A stretch of 64,000 bases of DNA from Callipepla californica brunnescens (taxonomy: Eukaryota > Chordata > Aves > Galliformes > Odontophoridae): positions 13,271,773-13,335,772 of the forward strand of contig JALIRH010000007.1 of NCBI GenBank assembly GCA_023055505.1, given 5' to 3'. Below are positions 10,383 through 23,869 of the stretch, in pieces. Both the position numbers and the translations under genes were made by a program. Each line of letters opens with the position of its first letter. Position 1 is the stretch's first letter. Under the pieces are notes generated by a model. That model did not search any database and was not told where the DNA came from. It saw only the letters and a list, made by a program, of their open reading frames with translations.

Positions 10383-13300
10383 TTAGTCATTAGTGACCTG
10401 CTCTGTGCTTGAATTGGTGACCTGAAGGAGATAGACTTGTTACCAATTCACTGAAATGATGTTTTCTGTGCTTATAGTGAACTCTCAGCTCTGGTACTTC
10501 AAGAAAAATTGCAGCTGCACCGTTGTCAAACTTGCATGACGGTTTATGATGACTGTGTCTTAGCTTGTAAAAAGAAGAATCTGTAAATTCACACCAGCTA
10601 TCAAGAGTTCATTTCCTTGAACTGCACTGCTTGCTTATGTAGCAGAACATGCACTAGTGCCCTCTGCCAGATAGGCCTGTTCAAATCTGATCAATTTTGC
10701 AATTGTCTCACCCTCTAGTGGCTTGTCTGAGAAACAAGATGTAAATGACGGTTAAATTTGACAGTTGGTACTTAAACTCTAGGATGCCATTCTCTGTGTT
10801 TTCTTCTGACAACTGTGTTGTCTCTTTACTTGCAAACTACAGTGTAGTGGTTAACTAATTTCAGTCTGCCTGAGACACAGATGCTGTCCACTATTCTGAA
10901 GATCTTGATTACAGGGGATGTCAGGTAAAATAAGTTTTTCCAATGCTTTTCACAGCTTATGTAAGCTGGCCAGGTGACTGAGTATGTCAGTTTGAAAGGG
11001 TGGAGGTTTGATATTGTTCATATCTAACATCTTTTTTGTACGTGTCTGAGTTCTGCTATTGAAATTAGGCTGTGAATTTTATTCCTAGGGAAACATAGTA
11101 CATAAAGTGAAGTGACGCAGTGTCAAAGTGAAGCATGCACTTAGTTTACTAGACACTTGCACACCTTTATTTTAGTTCTTCTCTTCATGCTAATGGAAAA
11201 ATATTCCCTCTAAAAGTTTTTGAGGTCCTATTTATTTATTTATAAAATCTGTCTGGACTTCTGAATAGTGATTTCTAAACAAAATGTTTAACTAGGGGAT
11301 ATCTGTCTGCTACTGACTTCATCACTGAAGACACTCTTGACATTCAGAGATACGCTAGGAACGTTTGTACCTACATTGGATGGAGATGAGACATTGACAG
11401 GTGAAAGTCAGGTTGTTGATGTAGTTGAAGAGATGTGCAGATCTATGCTCCTAACTTTTTGCTGTGAACATAGGCTCTGTGACAGTTTTACTGACAGTAT
11501 GTTGCTCTTGATTCAAGCAAGGCTTAGGATAGTATGATACAGTAATGCATTTGTGATACTTTATTTACTTTATCTTTTTACTCTTTACTCTTGCCTTCTT
11601 TAGGTAGTTAGCATTTTTTCAGGGTGTGAGGAGTGAGTCAACGGAATGAATGCCATGAGTTGAATCTCATTGTCCTGCACTCATGAGAATCTCAGACTGC
11701 TTAGGTTTTGAATGCAAGTTGTTCACTATGGACAAGATAATATCCTATTTCAGAATGTTGAAATTATTGCAATACTGCTTTCTCAAAAATGCAGTAACTG
11801 ATGCTCTTTACCTGTTTCTATCACTTCTGGGTCAGTCTAGGACATATTTGTTGTTGATTTCTCTCTTACCTTTAGCAGTACAAATAGCTAGGAAAGAAAA
11901 CACGTAAATCTCCAGGTCCTGAGACAGAATGTGGCAGGACTGGAAAGTTGGGCACTATTTCCAAATAAAAATTTCTGGGAGTATTTCTAGTTTCTCTACT
12001 CTTCTGCTGTCTCCTCCCAGGTAATCCTGGGATATTCTTTTGCAGTGATCAGCATAAACAAACAAGCACGTTAACTTTCTGCTGAAATTGTTCATGAAAA
12101 TGAGGTTTTTGTTCTCTTCTTCTGGGATTTACTGCAAGGAAGCAGTGGAGAAACACTCATTAAATCAAAAACTACCTATAATATTGTAAACCTTAGGGAA
12201 GGGTTGCTGTGTATTACAGAAGGTAATGATGTTTGCAGTGTTTCTGTTAGGCTTTTAACTGTTCTGTATACCATAGCATCGAAGACCTAATCTTTAACTG
12301 CAGAAAGGTTTAAGATATATGCATCAGACATTATGGATTTTTTTTAATCCATTTTTCATAGATGTATCTTCTGAAACTGTTTTGGATAGAACTAGCACAA
12401 AATAGCTTGTGAAAAAGTTGCCATGTGTTCTCTTATTGCAGATCATGATAGTTGTAAATGAGATGTGAATTTTAAAAACCTATAAGTGATGCTTCAAGAG
12501 GAGCAAGGGAGGAAATTTCTTCATTTTAGATGCTGTTTGGAATAGGGTAACTGGCTTCTGTCTTTGTCATCAGTTCAAGAGCATGAGCACTCTGAAAGTA
12601 AGGTATGTGTTTGTGGGGGGCAGGGGAGGTGTTTAATAATGTTCTTAATGTTTCTTAACAATGAGGGTGCAGTAACCAGAGCTTCCCTGGATGATTCATT
12701 TGCTTTCAGAAGCTCTGGTGATATAACATGTCTGTGTGCATCACAAAGTCAAATGCAATACAAATGGAGTAATTATTGCATCTAAAGAACTTAATTAATC
12801 TTCCTGTCTGCACATAGCAAAAGAACTATTCCAGCTTTGTTTACGTTACACCAGAAAACAGCTATTTTATCTGGGATTGGGAAAGCCTCCATTGTGGAAA
12901 ACAAGCAAGTTACTGGAATTGGTGGGTCATAACTTTCAGATGGAAGCAACTCATTCACAGATGGAATTCACTGAAAATACTGCCCTGTAGTGTCATAGTC
13001 TCTTCACCACAGCCGTTGTTTTGACTTGTGGCTCAAAAGAGGTAGTACTGCAAAAGCAAGGTCAGGTTTTCACGTGAACTTGTGTTTCAGTGACTGTTGG
13101 CAAATTCAGTGCTAATGCTCGCTTGAAAATTTTCCATATTATGCTAAACCAGACCTTACGATATTATGGTTTGTAATCTTCCTTCCTTAGTTTTCCATGA
13201 AGGGCGAAAATAGGGTATCTTTTAAAAACCACAGTGACAACAATTATCTTTTAAAACTTAATTCTAGTTTTAGAAATTGGGAAATGTCACATCTCTGAGT

Positions 13301-15766
13301 AATGCCATAGTATTAGATTTTATTATTATTGACCTGAAGATGTTTCTGAGTGATTGCAAAATATATTAAGACTTATTTAATATTCAAGGAGCTGAATTGC
13401 TACTGAAAATACTGATGTGTACGCTTAGCTTACTGGGCCAAATTCTGCTTAAAATCATGTGGACTTAGACTTGAACTTACTTAGACTGTTTTTCACATTG
13501 AATATATTTACATTGCAGGCTGGATTTTTTAAAGAGGATCAACAGTTTAACACAGCCTGTATTATTTGCTTGCAAAATTGAATTGGATACCGCCTATATT
13601 GTAAACACAACATTCAAACCTTTATTTCAAGAATATAGAAAATCTAGTTGTGGGATACCTAATACAAAACATATACACTGTGAAACGATATCACTTCCTA
13701 TGCTGATTCAAGCTGGATCACACAATTAGACTTTATGCTGAGTCATATTATCCTAACCTACCTGTGTTTGATCAAATTATGTTCATTTCATTGCAGCTGT
13801 CATAATGTCAGAAAAACAAAAGAGCACATGAAGACAACACAAGCAAAGCACTGTGTGTGTTAGGTAATTAATCAGAAATGCAAATAGAAGTTCATATCTG
13901 GAAGTATTATATTTCTAAGTGATCCAGTACTAAGGACTATGATTTTGTTTTCTGTGCTAAACCAAATTGGATTACAAAATGAAATGTCAATTCTGAAGAT
14001 TGCCTTTGCTATTTAAAATGTGTTAAGAGTTGTAAAAAAGATACAGCATGAAAATTTTATTCTCTTTGATAAAGGACACGTAAGTAAAATCTGGTAAAAT
14101 TATGTGTAATGTAAAGAAGTGAATGTTTGAATTTAAACAAAAAAATGTTTTATTGTAGCTTCAGGGCTGTGAGAGGTAGCAGTGGTTTTGAAAGTGAGAT
14201 ACAAGATTTAGTGATTATTGAACTTCACACGTTTGTTTTTTGAAATTCCTTTAATCTGTGCATAAAAGCTGAGGTGTGCGAAAAGTTTCAGTTGTACCTT
14301 TTAACATGCTTTTAGAGAAGTCTTGAATTTTGTCAGCCAGTAACTGTTTACATAAATATATTAAAGCCAGAGCTCTAAGCAGGTGGATCTTTTCATAAAA
14401 CGATTCCATAATTGTAATGAAATGAAAAGTCTCTCAAAAAATTTGACCCAGATTTTTCGTTTTGGATAATTGATTTTTACTCCAAATAATGTTGCACTAT
14501 GTATGAGCACATGTTTTTATTATGTTTTATCTTTTAGCATCCTAAGGAAGGTACTACAATAGGCAAAGCTTGTGAAGCCTGAAGGCAGGACAGGCTCTTG
14601 CTTTCCTTTTGCTAGGACTGATGTGGCAGAAGAGCTAGTTGCAGCCTCTGCAGATGATGTAGCAGTTGTTGAATGAAGGTTTTGGCAGTCTGTACAAAGT
14701 AAATTTCGTACAACTTCCAGTTTCTATTCTGTCTTCCAATGGAAATCTGCATATTTGCATACAGAACATATTTGCATACAGGTTTTATTTTGACACAGGT
14801 AAAGTTTGTCATCTTTTCAGAATCAGTGAATCACTCTGTGATTTACTTTGAAGTCATTAGAAGGGAGGGACTTAATGCCTTGTGATTTGTTATTGGACAA
14901 GCCTCAGCTATTAGTAAACTGTTTTCAATCTTTTGAAGATTTTGTTAGGTTTGTCTTTGAGTTATGTTTTGTAAAATATAATAAAGGACTCATTTTGAAT
15001 CTGTTTAAACCTACAATATTTTACACATTAAAACTGTTAATGTCAGAACATCTTTGTCTTTTAGAGGTAGCTACTTCCAGATTTAATGAGAATTAAATTT
15101 GATTATTGAATTAATTAGTTTATTACATCTTCTGGCATTAAAAAATGAAATAGAACCTCACTATACTCATAACAATTGGAAATTATTAATGTATATATTT
15201 AGGGAAGAAAAAGTGAGTCATCACTTTATTGTCATGAATTGTATTGTAATAAAAGATTCTTTGGGACAAGTCGCTTCCAGAAAAGAAGCATCAAGCTGAA
15301 AACCAAAAACACATTTTTCTTAAAGCTAATAGGATTTGCCACTAGCTAGGACAGAATGGTTTGTGGAGGCTAGATGGATTCTTAAGAGCTGGCCTTAGTC
15401 AGTAATGCTCCTTGAACTTGATTAACCGTCATTTGGTCTCCACTGTTTTTTACCCAGTCCCCATTCCTGCTGTTCAGGCTAGCTTGCATCCTTTCTTTTA
15501 TTTACTGTCTTCTCCTCCTTCCACCCTCCCAGTTTGCCAGTACTCTGCTTGCTTGGGATTTGACTGTGTGATAGACCTTTGCTAATCGGCACGGTAATCA
15601 AGGTAGAAAAGAAAGCAGAATCATCCTTCTTAAGAGTCTAATGTATGAATACATTAAAGTGTAGCTTCAAAGCTACCTATAATTATGTATGGTGTCATTT
15701 ATAGGACTGCTATTAGATCTTGTGCCATTTCTTAGGATATCTCGTATCAATTTGTATTATCTGCAG

Positions 15767-15954
15767 GTTCTGTTATGTAAGTGGTGAGAGAGGTTATTTC
15801 ATGGCAACATCACAAGTGATGTACATCATGACTCTAGATTTGTGGGATATCACTTCTTACTTTAAGAATGCACAAACACAAAGGGCTCATAAGAGATTTA
15901 CATGGGAACTTTTTCCCAAGCACATAACAGTATGCAAATATCTCAGGATCAAAG
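15767..15954 (+). other. weak candidate exon (unconfirmed)
   Basis: A pyrimidine-containing stretch ending CTGCAG precedes 188 bases that are open in one frame and end at a consensus-like donor, AAAG followed by GTAAGT (15955-15960). The open frame spans 15720-16001 and contains the segment MATSQVMYIMTLDLWDITSY. I do not recognise the protein. A stretch of this length can be open by chance, so this is only a splice-site observation. Confidence 0.12.
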
Positions 15955-17490
15955 GTAAGTCAAGAAAAATGGCACTGAGTAGAATAAGTCAGCTCAGCTA
16001 GCAGCCTAACTATATGACAGACCCACAGGCAACTTCAGAGCTGTCAGCTTCACTGCCTGCAGAACTCACCAAGGCCCCAGAAGCTGCTACAGGATGAATA
16101 TTTGCTGCAGTGTGGCAGCTGGATTCTGTGATGACCTGAGTGTCAGATCAGAGTGGGAGCCTTCTCCATGCTGCTGGGGATGGACACGAAGTCAGATTTG
16201 CCGAGGTTAGTGTTAATTAGAAATAAATTGCCATGACTGTTTTTAAGCTGAGTTCTACGTGCCCATTATTAAAGAGGAAAAGTACTTCAAAAAACAAATC
16301 AGGACCTTTGCTTTATTTAGGAATGCACACTTAAATTATACAGGCTTGCCATTTATTTCTAGATTCTCACAGTGTTCTGCTGAGCAAAAGTGAGAAGCAT
16401 ATCCATTTATACAAAACCCATGGAGTTGTGTGCAAGCCATGTATTTGTTCAGCCCCACATCATATTCATTCCATGCACAAAATTTGCTTTCTCTAACCTT
16501 GTGATTGATGATGAAGCTAATGAAAAAGTTCTCCTCAGAGTTATTTCATCTGGCTAGTGATTCTGAGTACATCACATGTAAAAGCTGCCCTTATTTACAG
16601 AGATAGAATGCAGTGCAGAGTACTGACAATAATCCTGTCTCTGTTACAATTAGAAGGATGGTTTTAGCCCTCAGCTAATTAGCAGAAATCACTAGAAACA
16701 GGGATTTAATGGTTTCCTGTCTTTGTTGTTGTTGTTGTCAAAGTCAAAATTATTCTGGAGATTTCTAACAATTGTAACAATAGTAATAAAGAGCTACTTG
16801 TGTGAGATACTGAATTCTTTGGCAAAACAAAAAGTATTTGACTTATTTTTCTTGGTCTCAGAAGTCAAAAGAAAAAGAAAATAGGACACATTTTTTGAAG
16901 ATAGCTTTCTTCATATGTTGGTTTGTTGTTTGTTGTTTTCTCGTTAAACACAATACATCAGCTGGTGGAATCAATTAAAAACAAATAAAGCCAGTGTCTG
17001 GTCTGAGGTGAGCTCCTATTCCTGTTCTGGCACAGTGCCTCTGACACTATTTTGACTGAATGCATGTGCAACAGATTGATGTTGAGCCCTGAGTGGTGGA
17101 CTAGCATACAACCGGTAAATCCCTTAGATCCTGTTTAACTATAAAATTTGCACATGCAAGTGCCATTTGGTCAAGAAAGTCTGCAATTTGGACAGGAGAA
17201 TTTGCAACCTACGATCATAAATAACCATATAGGAGAGGTGTTTCCTCAAATACAAATGTTTTTCATCTAAGCTATTTTATTTTTTTTCCAAGTCCGAATT
17301 AGTCTTTTTTTTTCCCTATGAAAATGAGTTAAGATTATTTTTGTTCACACCGAAATGATCAGAAAAGCACTTCACAGAATTTCTGAATACATTCAGAAAC
17401 TATTTGAGACACACAAAACCAGAATCCCTGTGAAAGTCTTAAAAATCTGACAGGCTGTTTGCTATAACCCTTCTGATGCTGTAGCCCTCT

Positions 17491-17915
17491 TGAAGATTCA
17501 ACAAATCCAAGTGCAAGGTTTTTCACTTGGGTCAAGACAGTTTCTATTCTATTACCAATACAAGCTGAGGGAAGAAAGAATTGAGTGCAGCCCTATTGGA
17601 AAAGACGTGGGGGTACTGGTGGATGGGAAGCTGAACATGATCCAGCAGTGTGCCCTCAAATAGATTCAAGCTTAAAGAGGGTGGGTTTAGGTTAGATATA
17701 AGGAAAAAGTGTTTTACAGTGAGGGTGGTAAGGCACTCCTACAGCAGGTTGCCCAGAGATGTGGTGTGTGCCTGTATCTGGAGGTGTGTTCAAGGCAAGG
17801 CTGGACCAGACTCTGGGCGTCCTCATCTAGCTGTGGATGTCCCTGTTCATTGCAGGGGAACTGCACTAAATTACCTTTAAAGGTCTCTTCCAACTCTTAA
17901 GGTTTCCATGATTCT
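17491..17915 (+). mobile_element. CR1 LINE fragment with internal deletion
   Basis: Starts in the CR1 segment encoding FNKAKCKVLHLG-like residues (CCAAGTGCAAGGTTTTTCAC), continues through KDVGVLVDGKLNM-like sequence, then at about 17660 jumps to the segment near the ORF2 end (TTAGGTTAGATATAAGGAAA, GTTGCCCAGAGATGTGGT). It ends in a diverged tail (GGTCTCTTCCAACTCTTAAG). Around 500 bases of normal CR1 are missing between the two blocks. It is an old copy of a different subfamily from the 28591/57441 pair. Confidence 0.85.
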
Positions 17916-18984
17916 CTCCAACATAAAAGCCCTGTTCCCCAGTAATTTCCTCTAAATCACATTCCTAAGAAGAGAAGCGATAGGCAAAATAGGACTACAA
18001 GACTTTTCAGAATGTTTGTGACAGCTCTAGAAAAACTGCTTTCCATTTTTGTACAGGTAAATTTTTATAAATTACTAAGAATAGTTGAAAATTGAAAATT
18101 AAGAGAGGTTTACCTATCTAAGGTTTGCCTGGTGAAAAAATAAAAAAGAAATATAACAAAAAACACAGAACACAAACTTTTGATATGAGTTGAAAATTGA
18201 TTACTGTTCTGAAGTAGTTGCATTTATTAAGCATACATGAGAAGAAGCAAACTGTAAAAGGATATTTTAGGGAAATCCTGGCTCCACTGTGTGGAACAGC
18301 TTATAGGCTGAATTAGTATTTTCTCCTGTTATTTGATTTTGATTTGTTTGATCTCCCATAGTTTCTTAGTCACCTTTCGCAATATATTTTGTTAACTCTA
18401 TAAGAAGCTGATACAGACTAATGAACTGACCCTATTTCAGTTCTGAACAAACAATTCCACTGCTAAAGATATGAAATAGTAGTTTTGTTCAGTTTTGATA
18501 GTGAAACCAGTAAAGCAGTATTAAACCCCATCAGGAGACCTTTTGAAACACTAGTCATAATCAAGTAATTAAAACCACTTCATTTTTTTTTCCCAGTATT
18601 TGTGTATGCTTTCTCTCTATTAAATTAAGTCAGAAGTAAACAAAAACTTTAATAAAACTAGAATGAATGAAGCAACTTCATTCCTTTATTCTATAATTTG
18701 TCAGTTAACTGATTCAAGCAATTTCAGATACTGGAACATCAGCAATCAAATTCAAAACATCAGCAATTTGAAGTAACAAAGTTTATATATGTGACAGTTG
18801 TATGTATCAGAACTCTGTATTATTGTGAAATCCTGATTCTGATGGAAAAGTTATTGTTAATCTATTTTTCTAGATATTAAAAATCCCACGCCTGAAGTGT
18901 GGGAGTAGACAAAGTCTTGGTCACAGGTCTGTTTAATCTGATGTATATGTCAGCTTTGTGTATACATGCATTTTAGGAGAATAG
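17916..18984. other. unique non-coding sequence, no gene seen
   Basis: AT-rich spacer between two CR1 fragments. The phrase ACATCAGCAAT occurs twice near 18737 and 18761; otherwise nothing is recognisable. Confidence 0.5.
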
Positions 18985-19173
18985 AAGTTTGGAGATAGCA
19001 TTGGAATGGGTTCTCCAGGGAGATGGTGGATCTCTGTCCTTGAAAGTTTTCAAAATGTGGGACAAAACCCTAAGCAACCTGGCCAAGATTCAGAACTGGT
19101 CCAGGATTGAGCCCAAGGGCCGGAGACCTCTGGAGGTCCCTTTCAACCTGAATAACTGTTGTTCTCTGATCCT
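18985..19173 (+). mobile_element. CR1 LINE, diverged 3'-end fragment
   Basis: Follows the CR1 end pattern: GGAGATGGTGGATCTCTGTC-like, a segment like AAAACCCTAAGCAACCTGGC, then CTGGAGGTCCCTTTCAACCT and a decayed tail. The many differences from the other copies mark it as old. Confidence 0.75.
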
Positions 19174-19477
19174 GTAAAACAGTGAGTTTGGAAAAAGAAG
19201 CAAAGACTAAAGGAAATGTTGGAGTTAGAAAATGACATGAAGATTAAAAGACAGTCTGTCCCTACTTAAAAGAAACTTTGATATCAGTGATTCCTGTCCC
19301 TGACAGGAAACCACAGTGGTTTTGAGATTGTGCCCAGAGGTTTCACTCCTTAAAGTCTTTACTGTAGGGATTAATACTACAGCATCAAAAATGACTAAGA
19401 CATTGTCCCCAGTAGGTAACCCCAGCCAAGGTTAGTAGTGTGCTAAAGTCATATCACAGGAGGCAAAAAAGCGTAAA

Positions 19478-19905
19478 GGGCTGTTCTGAAAGTATTTCTT
19501 CCTATTTTATTATGTTCACTCACAGCATCAGAGATGGGTGTTGGTAAAACAGTAGAGATTAAAACTTCCCCCGGTATTCCACTGCATTTTATTGTTGTGT
19601 GACAGATGGCAGCAGAGGGGCACTCTGACAAAATGGTGTCTGACATGGAAGTGCCTATGAAGGAGAGATGTGGAATTGAGTTACTCCACCCAGAAAAAAT
19701 GGCACCCATTGATACTCACTGACACTTGCTGGATGTTTTTGGGGTGCAAACAGTAGATGTGAGTGCAGTGAGGCAGTGGGTGGTGCGTTTCAGCAGTGGT
19801 GGCCTGAATGACAAGCCACATTCTGAATGACCATATAGATTTTTATGAGCTCTTGTTTGTCACTGGCGAAAATGTATAACTAATGGTAGTGACTATGTTG
19901 ATAGC
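19478..19905 (+). mobile_element. Galluhop-like mariner, second type of internal deletion
   Basis: Begins with a terminal-repeat-like GGGCTGTTCTGAAAGTATTT and the following CCTATTTTATTATGTT segment. The N-terminal transposase region is the most complete in the window (VPMKERCGIELLHPEKMAPI, then VDVSAVRQWVVRFSS). After a segment encoding NDKPHSE it jumps near 19830 to the C-terminal part (AGATTTTTATGAGC, GACTATGTTGA). Its junction differs from that of the copies at 2980 and 51565, so it arose by a separate deletion. All catalytic motifs are missing. The right terminal repeat is not recognisable. Confidence 0.8.
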
Positions 19906-22323
19906 ATACATAAATGTTAGCTTGTATGTTGCATTTTGCTTAAACTCATAGGCTTTTTTTTCTTTTTTTTTTCTGGGCAGCCCTGTTTATGCAGATCACC
20001 AATTCATTAGAATGATGTGATAAAGAAGAATGATATATACAACAGCAATAGATGATAGTAACCTATGAAGTAATAGATGTAGAAAGCTGGGAAATTGGCT
20101 GATACTGATTTCAGACATCATGAGGGAAAACACTGACTTTATGTCCGTATAAAGTTATAGCTAAATATTCCGTTTGCATTGTCTTCCAGAAGGGCACAGC
20201 TGATGATCTTTGAAGGGTTTTTTAGCCTTTCCAGGGTTTTAAATTCTTTTTTATTATATAGCGCTGCTTACCTTGCTCCACAGCTTCTGCTCTGAATATA
20301 CTTTCATATATTCCCACAATTTAGGTGTAAAAGTATTGAAAAAACAGATGACACAAGATGAGAGAAAGTATTGCAAAAAAAAAAGCTTACATGCAGTTAC
20401 ACCAGTCTTTGTTCTCTGGGACGTTAGTTTTACTTTGTCCAACTGAACTTAGAAAAGTTCATCCAGTACCACTTGCTTAGAAGACACATCACCATTCCTT
20501 TTCTCTCCTGCTCTCCAATTAATGTTTATTATGATCAGCTTTTAAATAACTTTGTAATTACATTAATATGCAGTGTTGTGATAGTCAAAGACTTAAAATA
20601 TTATCTTATTTCAAGATATGCTATGTATTCCATCATTAATATGCATTATTTGAGAGTAGAGAAAAAGTCAAACACGCATTTTAGTTTTTAGTTTTTTGGT
20701 TTTTTTTTAATACATGTCTTATGTGTACTGAGGTAATGGTGAAGGTTTCGTTAACTGCTTCAAAATAATAAAATAGTTGAGAAAAAAAGAAGTGAAAAAA
20801 TAATCTTGAGAAGTCCAACAAACTTGGGTGAAAACCTCTATCTGATAGAGTCCTTTTTGGTCCATGCAGCAATTATGCACTGAAATTATGACCTTTCAAA
20901 TGAGTTCTGCCACATAACGATGTAATTGGGCCATAAAATCCTTATAAAAATTTATGAAAGAAACTTGGCTGAATGAGTCTGGTAGACAGTTTAGAAACAT
21001 GAATAGCCCAGCTACTTTGCTGAATTTATACCTTAAAAATTCTCCGAAGTGATCATAGCATTCTTCCATCTATGTTACATCATTCATCTAATGCTTCCAG
21101 AGAAGATCCTGTTTAGCTGAGTCTTTTCTGTCCATTTGTTTCTAAGGACTAGAATGTACAGGATGACTAAGCCTGTCAAAAATGCTGAGTGACCTTTGAC
21201 TTCAACCATAAGAAATCATAAATGATATTATTTTTGCATGGTAGCAGCTCAGAGTTGTCTCAGAAGGTAAATAACTGAGGGACCCAGGATCACAAACAAC
21301 ATCTAACAGTAATTAGCTTCTATAATTAAATCCATACAAAAGCCTTCAGACAACTTAAAGTAACATATTTATAGTTTTGTCCATTTCCTTTATTCATTTC
21401 GAGTCCAGAAACATTTTAACATTGTCAAGCATATTTATTTTGGTAGTATTTATGTAGAAAAGATTGCCCTTTTTCTTGCCAACCCAAGTATCCACATAAG
21501 GATCTGTCACATTTATGTGTTAGAAATTAATTTTTTTCCTTATGTTTAATTTTTGTAATGTATTCAGTTCTGCTATATAATGCATTTGTCTTGATATGCA
21601 GAGCATGTGGCACATAACTCTTATTCCAGACATTCTAAAGACACCCATGTCTTTATGCTGAAGTGCCTTTGTTCTGCCCCTGCATAAGCAAAAGTTCTGG
21701 CCACTGTGGTCTGAGCATTTTAAGAACTTCAAACCATGTCAGTAAACTTCAGAACAGCCACTGGGGGCAATTCCACTTGCCTATGTCTTTAAGTATCTCA
21801 GAATTCTTCACATCCTTAACCAGTTCTAATAACTGTCGAAATACCTGTTTTTGTTTATTTTTTTCACTTTAAGATTTCAGGCATAGTACGGCAGTCTTCT
21901 GACCTGGATACCCAATATGGGCTTATTAACAACATATACCAATGACATTTTTCATGAATCTCTCAGTTTAGGTACATTTCATAACAATTTCAGCATATTG
22001 TCCTATGCATATAATTCTTGACAGTTGGCTCTGCTCTGGATTAGGGTTGACTCAAAAGAATGCAGTTTGAAAAATTATTGTTTTAGTTCTTTGAAGCTGA
22101 GGAACTAATGCATTGTTATTCCTAAGTAAGAAAAGAATAAGAAAAGAAAAAGTGTAGTTTGTATGCATATTTGTGGCGCAGTAAGATATCTTGATTTAGA
22201 ACCCTAAATTGAAATACAAAAAGAGAATGTCCTCCTAAATGAAAGGAATGTGACTTGACTGAAATAAATCAGGTGGCCCTTAAAATTCCTTTGGAAGGTA
22301 GGAGGTACATAATATATATATGC

Positions 22324-22375
22324 AAATAATAATAGTGAGGAAAATTAAAATAATAATAGTGAGGAAAATTAAAAT
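22324..22375. repeat. 24-bp tandem duplication
   Basis: The phrase AATAATAGTGAGGAAAATTA occurs twice with an exact 24-base period. The copies are identical, suggesting a recent slippage event. Confidence 0.92.
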
Positions 22376-23869
22376 TAACATAGCTTTTATAAGAGATATT
22401 CATACTATTCATAAATGTAGAGCATTTAATGGCAAAATGAGAAGTGTTCAATCCAGTGTTCTGGAAGAAAAGATTAAGTGTCTAAAACAGTACAAGTGAA
22501 AGCAGATATAGTAAAATTGCCTAATCTCCATTGAAATTACAGGAAAGTTTCTCAAATATATTCCCTGGAAGACTGACTACTATTTTTCCCCCTTAAAAAT
22601 AAAAATCTCTATCTGGAATTTTTTTTTTCCTAGTTAAATGCATTTTTTTTTTTCAGTGGATATTAATTTGTTATTATCTGAGGTCTTAGTATTTGATTTT
22701 TGTATGTTTTGTATATAATATCAATATATCACATTATTTATGTCACATATAATATCACTATACCAATATATCATGTGAAAATAAATCCAACCTGTAACCA
22801 TTGAAATCAATACAAAAATGCAGATGTGACCGTCACTGTCATGTTCTCTCATCTCTTTTGTGTTAATGTTTATTTTCTTCTATTTCTCTCAAGTTTTTTA
22901 ATACCCTGTTGAAGCATGGACCATTGAAATTTTTAGGATTTGGTGTGCTAGAAGAAGTAAAATGTTTTTGTGTTGTTTATCTAATGGATGAGGCTGTCAG
23001 AAAGGAAAGGACCATGGGCTGTCACGATTTTAAGTGAAATATATAAAATGGATGGAAAGTTCTATTGTTACGCTTTTGCCTTTTCATCATAGATTTCAGT
23101 AGGGCAGACCAATGAACTGAGCACGTATTCCTCCAGTCATATTAAACATGCAGTGGCAAAGTTAGAATACATGTTGAGACATCCTAAAGACAAAAATAAT
23201 TAACACTTTTATTAACCATAATATTGTATTGCAGCCATTTAAAAAGTTGGGCCTTTTTTTGTATCAGTTTATTAGTTAATTTATCATGTGTATAATTCTT
23301 ATATAGAAAATGGTAAAAAGGTGACATGTGACTTAACTATGATAAGTTTCTTATTGATAATTCAATTGAATCAATGTGAATGCATAGTTTTGCATACCAA
23401 ATGATAATTGCTCAGCTCTTTAATAGGAGAACAGCTCATCTAGTGTGGATAGGTAATTGCTGGGCAAGGGTTTGTTCAACATATAGACATAAAATTAAGC
23501 TGAAGGGAGCAGTGAGAACTATCAACAAACGTATTATTGTCTGAAAAAAGAAAAACCATAACAAAAGAAAAACCAAAATACATGACCAAAGGAATGACTT
23601 TGACAGTATTTTTTTGTAGATGCTACAGTAATTTCAAGTGATGAAGGTGTCCTTTAAATTATCAGACCACCCAGATTTGCCATTGAGGTGGAAAACATAT
23701 CTGTGTAAAGGTCTTAGGTGTGCTGTTCACTAATTCTTTTACTGTCTAAAAATGTGTTTTTAAATGGCCTTATTTCTTCCTGCCAATCACATAATCAGTT
23801 AGTCCCCGTTTCTTTTCTTGTGGGGCTAAGCTAGCTTCCTCATTTTTGCAGTTCATCAATACAAAACTG

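Larger units (their letters stand above)
9983..17490. other. 7.5 kb unique non-coding sequence, no gene seen
   Basis: No transposon recognised. Contains a perfect hairpin (10354-10382) and a weak exon candidate (15767-15954), both listed. A slightly GC-richer patch at about 16020-16250, ending in a GTTAATTAGAAATAAATTGC-type AT core, looks less random than its surroundings, but I cannot assign it. A short (GTT)n run lies near 16721-16738. Open frames are under 95 codons with no recognised family. Confidence 0.5.

Noticed and set aside
12331..12351. Short palindrome ATGGATT with AATCCAT around a T run
   Set aside because: A seven-base stem in AT-rich DNA is expected by chance.
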